Source: Nageia nagi
Lineage: Eukaryota > Pinophyta
Length of the DNA stretch: 64,000 bases
NCBI GenBank assembly: GCA_050084985.1
Contig: JBITNC010000001.1
Coordinates: 165,354,001 to 165,418,000, forward strand
Direction: 5' to 3'
Position numbers and translations under genes: made by a program. Each line of letters begins with the position of its first letter. The first letter of the stretch is position 1. This document shows, piece by piece, positions 60,770 to 64,000 of this stretch. Below the pieces are notes generated by a model, which was not told where the DNA came from, did not search any database, and was given only the letters and a program-made list of their open reading frames with translations.

Positions 60770-61245
60770 ATTTAGAGGATGCAAGGCATGCTATATTCGT
60801 GCGACTCGCTATCAAATTACAAGGAAGTGGTTCAATTACCTTGTCAATGAAATCACATTTACATAATTCTGTATTGTTTTGTTTATAGAAATCAGGATTA
60901 GAAACAAGAAATGCGATGAGCGTGAATCGCACACGCGACTTTCAGATCTTCAATCTGACGTATTTATTTTTGCACACACCTCCTTCTCTACTGTGTAACG
61001 GGCATTTGAAACCCTTGTCAATCGTGCATTGCCCTTTCCATGTTGTCCTTTCAGCTCACCTTGACTCCTTGTGCACGTTGCCGTCCATAATCACTTTGCA
61101 GGTAAGATATCCGTTTTAGTTAAACAACACAATCTGGTTTTCCACGCTTAACTACCATGCGCCTTTTCAACCCTATGCCTTGTACGTTTCACATCTCGTG
61201 ACGGTTGCCCCCTTTGCCTTTATTCGTATAGGTGCCTCTTATTAC
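60770..61245 (+). other. GC-rich segment in the copia 2 leader, possible captured exon
   Basis: This block is visibly richer in GC and CG dinucleotides than the leader and has no counterpart in copia 1, where the MPP-beta fragment lies at the corresponding place. On the plus strand 60,916-61,119 is open for 67 codons and ends close to CTTTGCAGGTAAGATAT, a good match to a plant 5' splice site. On the minus strand 60,732-60,932 is open for 66 codons. I recognise neither product. A captured 5' exon plus donor site of a host gene is one reading. Confidence 0.4.
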
Positions 61246-61440
61246 CCTCTTTACTCATTTTTTTTTAAAGGATCTTCTATTTGTGGGGGAGTCTTTTACT
61301 TTAATGCATTAAGGGGGAGTATTTTACTTAATGCATTAAGAGGGAGTATTTTATGTTTAGATCCTTTTTTATGTTTAGATCCTCCTAACAATGTATTTTA
61401 CTTAAAAGTTTATGCATGCCTCATATTTTCTTAAAATCTT
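61246..61440 (+). repeat. Short direct repeats AATGCATTAAG(G/A)GGGAGT
   Basis: AATGCATTAAGGGGGAGTATTTTA and AATGCATTAAGAGGGAGT follow each other at about 61,301 and 61,330, and TTTTATGTTTAGATCCT is also duplicated at about 61,350-61,382. The first unit resembles the copia 1 polypurine tract and its 5' neighbour. Confidence 0.6.
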
Positions 61441-62290
61441 AATTTTTTGGTGATACAAGCTTAAATACTTAAGTTAAATATTTTTAAGTCAAAAATGCAT
61501 GCTTAGGATTTAATTTTTTTTTAAAATTTATGCTTATGAATTAAAATTTTTATGCATGCTTATGACTTAAAAATGCATGATTATGCCTCTTTAAAAGAAA
61601 TAATGCATGCTTAATTTTTGGATTGATGCATACTTATACTTATGGGATTGATGTATGCTCTTTTACAAAAATAAACTTTAGCAAAATATGGACTTATGTA
61701 AAGATGTCCTTTAGGGGTTAGTAAATAAAACCCATTGGACATTTAGGTTTCAAATTATTGAATGGATGATGTTTTTATTTATACTTTTTTATTTCATATT
61801 TCATATTTTGATTTATTTGCTTATGCAAATAAAAATGCAAACATTGATATGAGCAACCCCCTAAAATGAATACATCCGCACGTACATTCTGTAACATGAC
61901 TTGTTTGGGAAGCCACGAGATGAGGATAGGTGGACTAGAGTCTTTAAGTCTGATGATCCAAGTGGTGAAAAGTTCATACTGCTTAATTGCCCTAAGTCCT
62001 CTATTGATTTAGATTTAACTCCAATAGGTGGATAGGTATGTGTGTAGTGATACCATATATCCACACATTCATTCAAGGATTATCTTGATAACCTAGGAAA
62101 ATAACTTAAAACCTAATCAAGATTAATAATTTGGTTGATCCAATAAATGTCAGAACCTTGAAAAATAGCTCGTACTTCTCCTTGTGAAAGTATATTGCTG
62201 CCCAAGGGGAACTGGTTGAGGATTGGTAGAACTTGGGCTCCTCTTGTGTGGGCATCCATGTGAAGGCCTAATTTTTAAATAGGACAAAAA

Positions 62291-62560
62291 GCCTCAACCA
62301 TGTCACTCTATATTCAATGGTGTTCTTTTTTATGTTATGCTATGGTGACTTGTTCTACAAGCATGAAGGTTTTCTCATCTTTAAAATATGTATGCTTCAA
62401 AATTAAGTATTTTGTGCATTATATTTTGAAGTATTTTGTGCACTAACATTATTATGTTTTATGTGCATCATTATTTACGATGTCTTTAAATTAAAATTAT
62501 TGTATTTGCAGTTTATCTTGAGAACTTGGAACTTTATCCAATAAACAATTTAATACAATA
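62291..62560. other. Unrecognised AT-rich segment after the copia 2 homology
   Basis: Sequence without match to copia 1. TATTGTATTTGCAG near 62,498-62,511 resembles a 3' splice site. No coding frame is recognised. Confidence 0.3.
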
Positions 62561-64000
62561 TAGAAATAAAAATAATATTTTTAAAAAATTCCACTCACAT
62601 GACCAAGTGGATAGCCAAACTAAGAAGAATCATGATCAAAAGAGTTGGAGTTAGAACTCTTAGAATTTGTGATAGAAGAACTAGGTATATGGAATAACGC
62701 ATCACGAGTAAATAAGGCAAAATGACACCTAATGTCAAAAAATGGGTACTACACCTATTGATCCCCTTCTCGTGTTAGTCGTGGAATCTCAATGAAGATC
62801 TCATCACCATACTGTAAATGTAATAGTATAAGGGTGATAGTCCTTCTGAGGATGCAACCTTGCAAGACCTACATAGTGCAAAAATGGAAGATAAAAAATG
62901 TCCACGAATAATAAAGAATGATCTTTCATGTCCAGTTTGAATGATAGACAAGTGTGAGTATGAGATGCAACTGCTTAGCATCCTCCAAGTGATGGATAAA
63001 GTAGATGGCCCATCAACAGAGACTTCGATCTCCTTATATGCGAACCAAATTTTGTCGCACCGCAGTGTAAGAATGTTGTAAGACTTGACCTTGAATATGT
63101 CGATAAAGAATATCTTGGAGAAGATCAACACATAAACCTTGGAAAATGGTTATATCCATGATGAATGACAAAGTGAGTCACCTCTCTCTAAAGGTTTCAT
63201 ACATAAGTGAAAATGATGATAATCAACTAGAATACAATGAATTTATAGAATTCCAAACTAACTAGATCATGGATCATAAATGGGAACATCAAATGGATCA
63301 ACCATACAAGCATAATAACCAATGTGACCTTGTTCTTTACTTTATTAAAATATTAAAAAAGATTGTTACTGATAAGCCCAAGTGGATGGTGTTTATGGTT
63401 TGATTAATGCTAGTCTAGTACATGGTGACCAAAATCTAAAGAATTAGCATTATCTTAAGATATGCTAGAATTGAATGTGTCTAATCCCAAAAGATATTGA
63501 TATGAAAGAGGTGAAAAGTGATAAGACAATGAAAATCGATGGCATAAAATACGATGTCCATCTCACCAAGCAATGCAAAAAGAGTACATAGATGACCATT
63601 GAAGCCCATGATGACAAACTGCCTATGCAACAATGAATGGTTTGAAATCCTCCTATGGATGTAGGTATAGCAATCTAATGTAGTGTATGAATTGCAATAG
63701 ATAGCAATTGAATGGGGTATAAACCATTATACGCCATGTCCAATTAGGTTAACTAAGCAAATGAAATAATCAATGAACATGATCCTTATGATTGAGATGC
63801 AAAATCATGCAAATCCCATAATGATCGTCTGGTACAATTATAAAAATACTAGTCGCTATTGCAATAAAATCTCAAATGCGATCAAAGCAAGATTTTCTAA
63901 AGCTGTATGAACATTGAGATACACTATATTATCCTAAAGATCACTTGATAAGGCATGAAGCTGAGACACATCCATGATGGATAATAGCTCAAATCATAAA
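62561..64000 (-). other. Decayed unrecognised ORF(s), minus strand
   Basis: From about 63,165 down to 62,590 one minus-strand frame reads coherent peptide with several stops: MDITIFQGLCVDLLQDILYR, LQYGDEIFIEIPRLTREGDQ and HFALFTRDALFHIPSS. Near 63,976 a second piece reads MDVSQLHALSSDL and NIVYLNVHTALENLALIAFE. The two starts look alike (MD at the start, a DLxDNI/DLLQDI step, then Y), so this may be a duplicated gene piece. The open 118-codon frame 62,775-63,131 is in another frame and looks less coherent. I do not recognise the family. Confidence 0.35.

Larger units (their letters stand above)
60218..62290 (+). other. Copia 2 leader (homologous to that of copia 1)
   Basis: The opening (CTTGGTGTGGAAGC, GAGGTAAAAGTCAAGAGAAGG) and the later part (CCTTTAGGGGTTAGTA, AAAATGAATACATCCGCACG, GGGAACTGGTTGAGGA) match copia 1 closely. 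The homology ends near 62,290, before gag would start. No gag-pol follows in the window, so copia 2 is either non-autonomous, deleted, or interrupted here by other sequence. Confidence 0.75.

Overview
This looks like intergenic DNA from a large, transposon-filled seed-plant nuclear genome. It is AT-rich by eye, contains no intact host gene that I can support, and nearly everything recognisable belongs to plant LTR retrotransposons with lesions of very different ages. The old, slowly eroding Ty3/gypsy elements with very long LTRs, nested to several levels, suggest a gymnosperm (a conifer is my best guess), but nothing in the window proves this.

Layout, left to right. 1-4141: minus-strand gypsy element D (leader with a 62-bp tandem repeat, primer-binding site, 1.36-kb 5' LTR), lying inside plus-strand gypsy element G. 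4142-10747: the 3' end of G (chromodomain, polypurine tract, 3' LTR of the same family as D), interrupted by a 4.7-kb LTR of another family (F1). 10748-13600: poorly recognisable DNA, perhaps including the 3' LTR of gypsy A. 13600-18430: minus-strand gypsy A, with a long decayed accessory ORF region and then the integrase. 18431-58872: gypsy B (plus strand, Tat-like, with a second RNase H domain) inserted in the integrase zinc-finger region of A with a 5-bp target duplication (CTTAT). The other half of A resumes at 58873 and is cut at 59727 by the 5' LTR of copia element 2, whose leader runs on to about 62.3 kb. The rest is unrecognised.

Gypsy B spans 40 kb because it has been hit repeatedly. 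A 3.0-kb solo LTR sits in its reverse transcriptase. A 5.2-5.5 kb block (that LTR plus RT, RNase H and most of integrase) is tandemly duplicated around a 0.9-kb LTR fragment. A 5.7-kb solo LTR with perfect ATTAG duplications sits downstream of pol. A young Ty1/copia element, copia 1 (49405-58469, LTRs about 97% identical by eye), splits its 3' LTR.

Three cargoes go beyond ordinary retrotransposon content: an antisense fragment resembling the mitochondrial processing peptidase beta subunit in the copia 1 leader; an antisense plant mobile domain (PMD) coding region between the integrase and 3' LTR of gypsy B; and accessory reading frames downstream of pol in both gypsy A and gypsy B. All are broken by stop codons or frameshifts, so this is a fossil record of gene capture and nesting rather than a working gene cluster.
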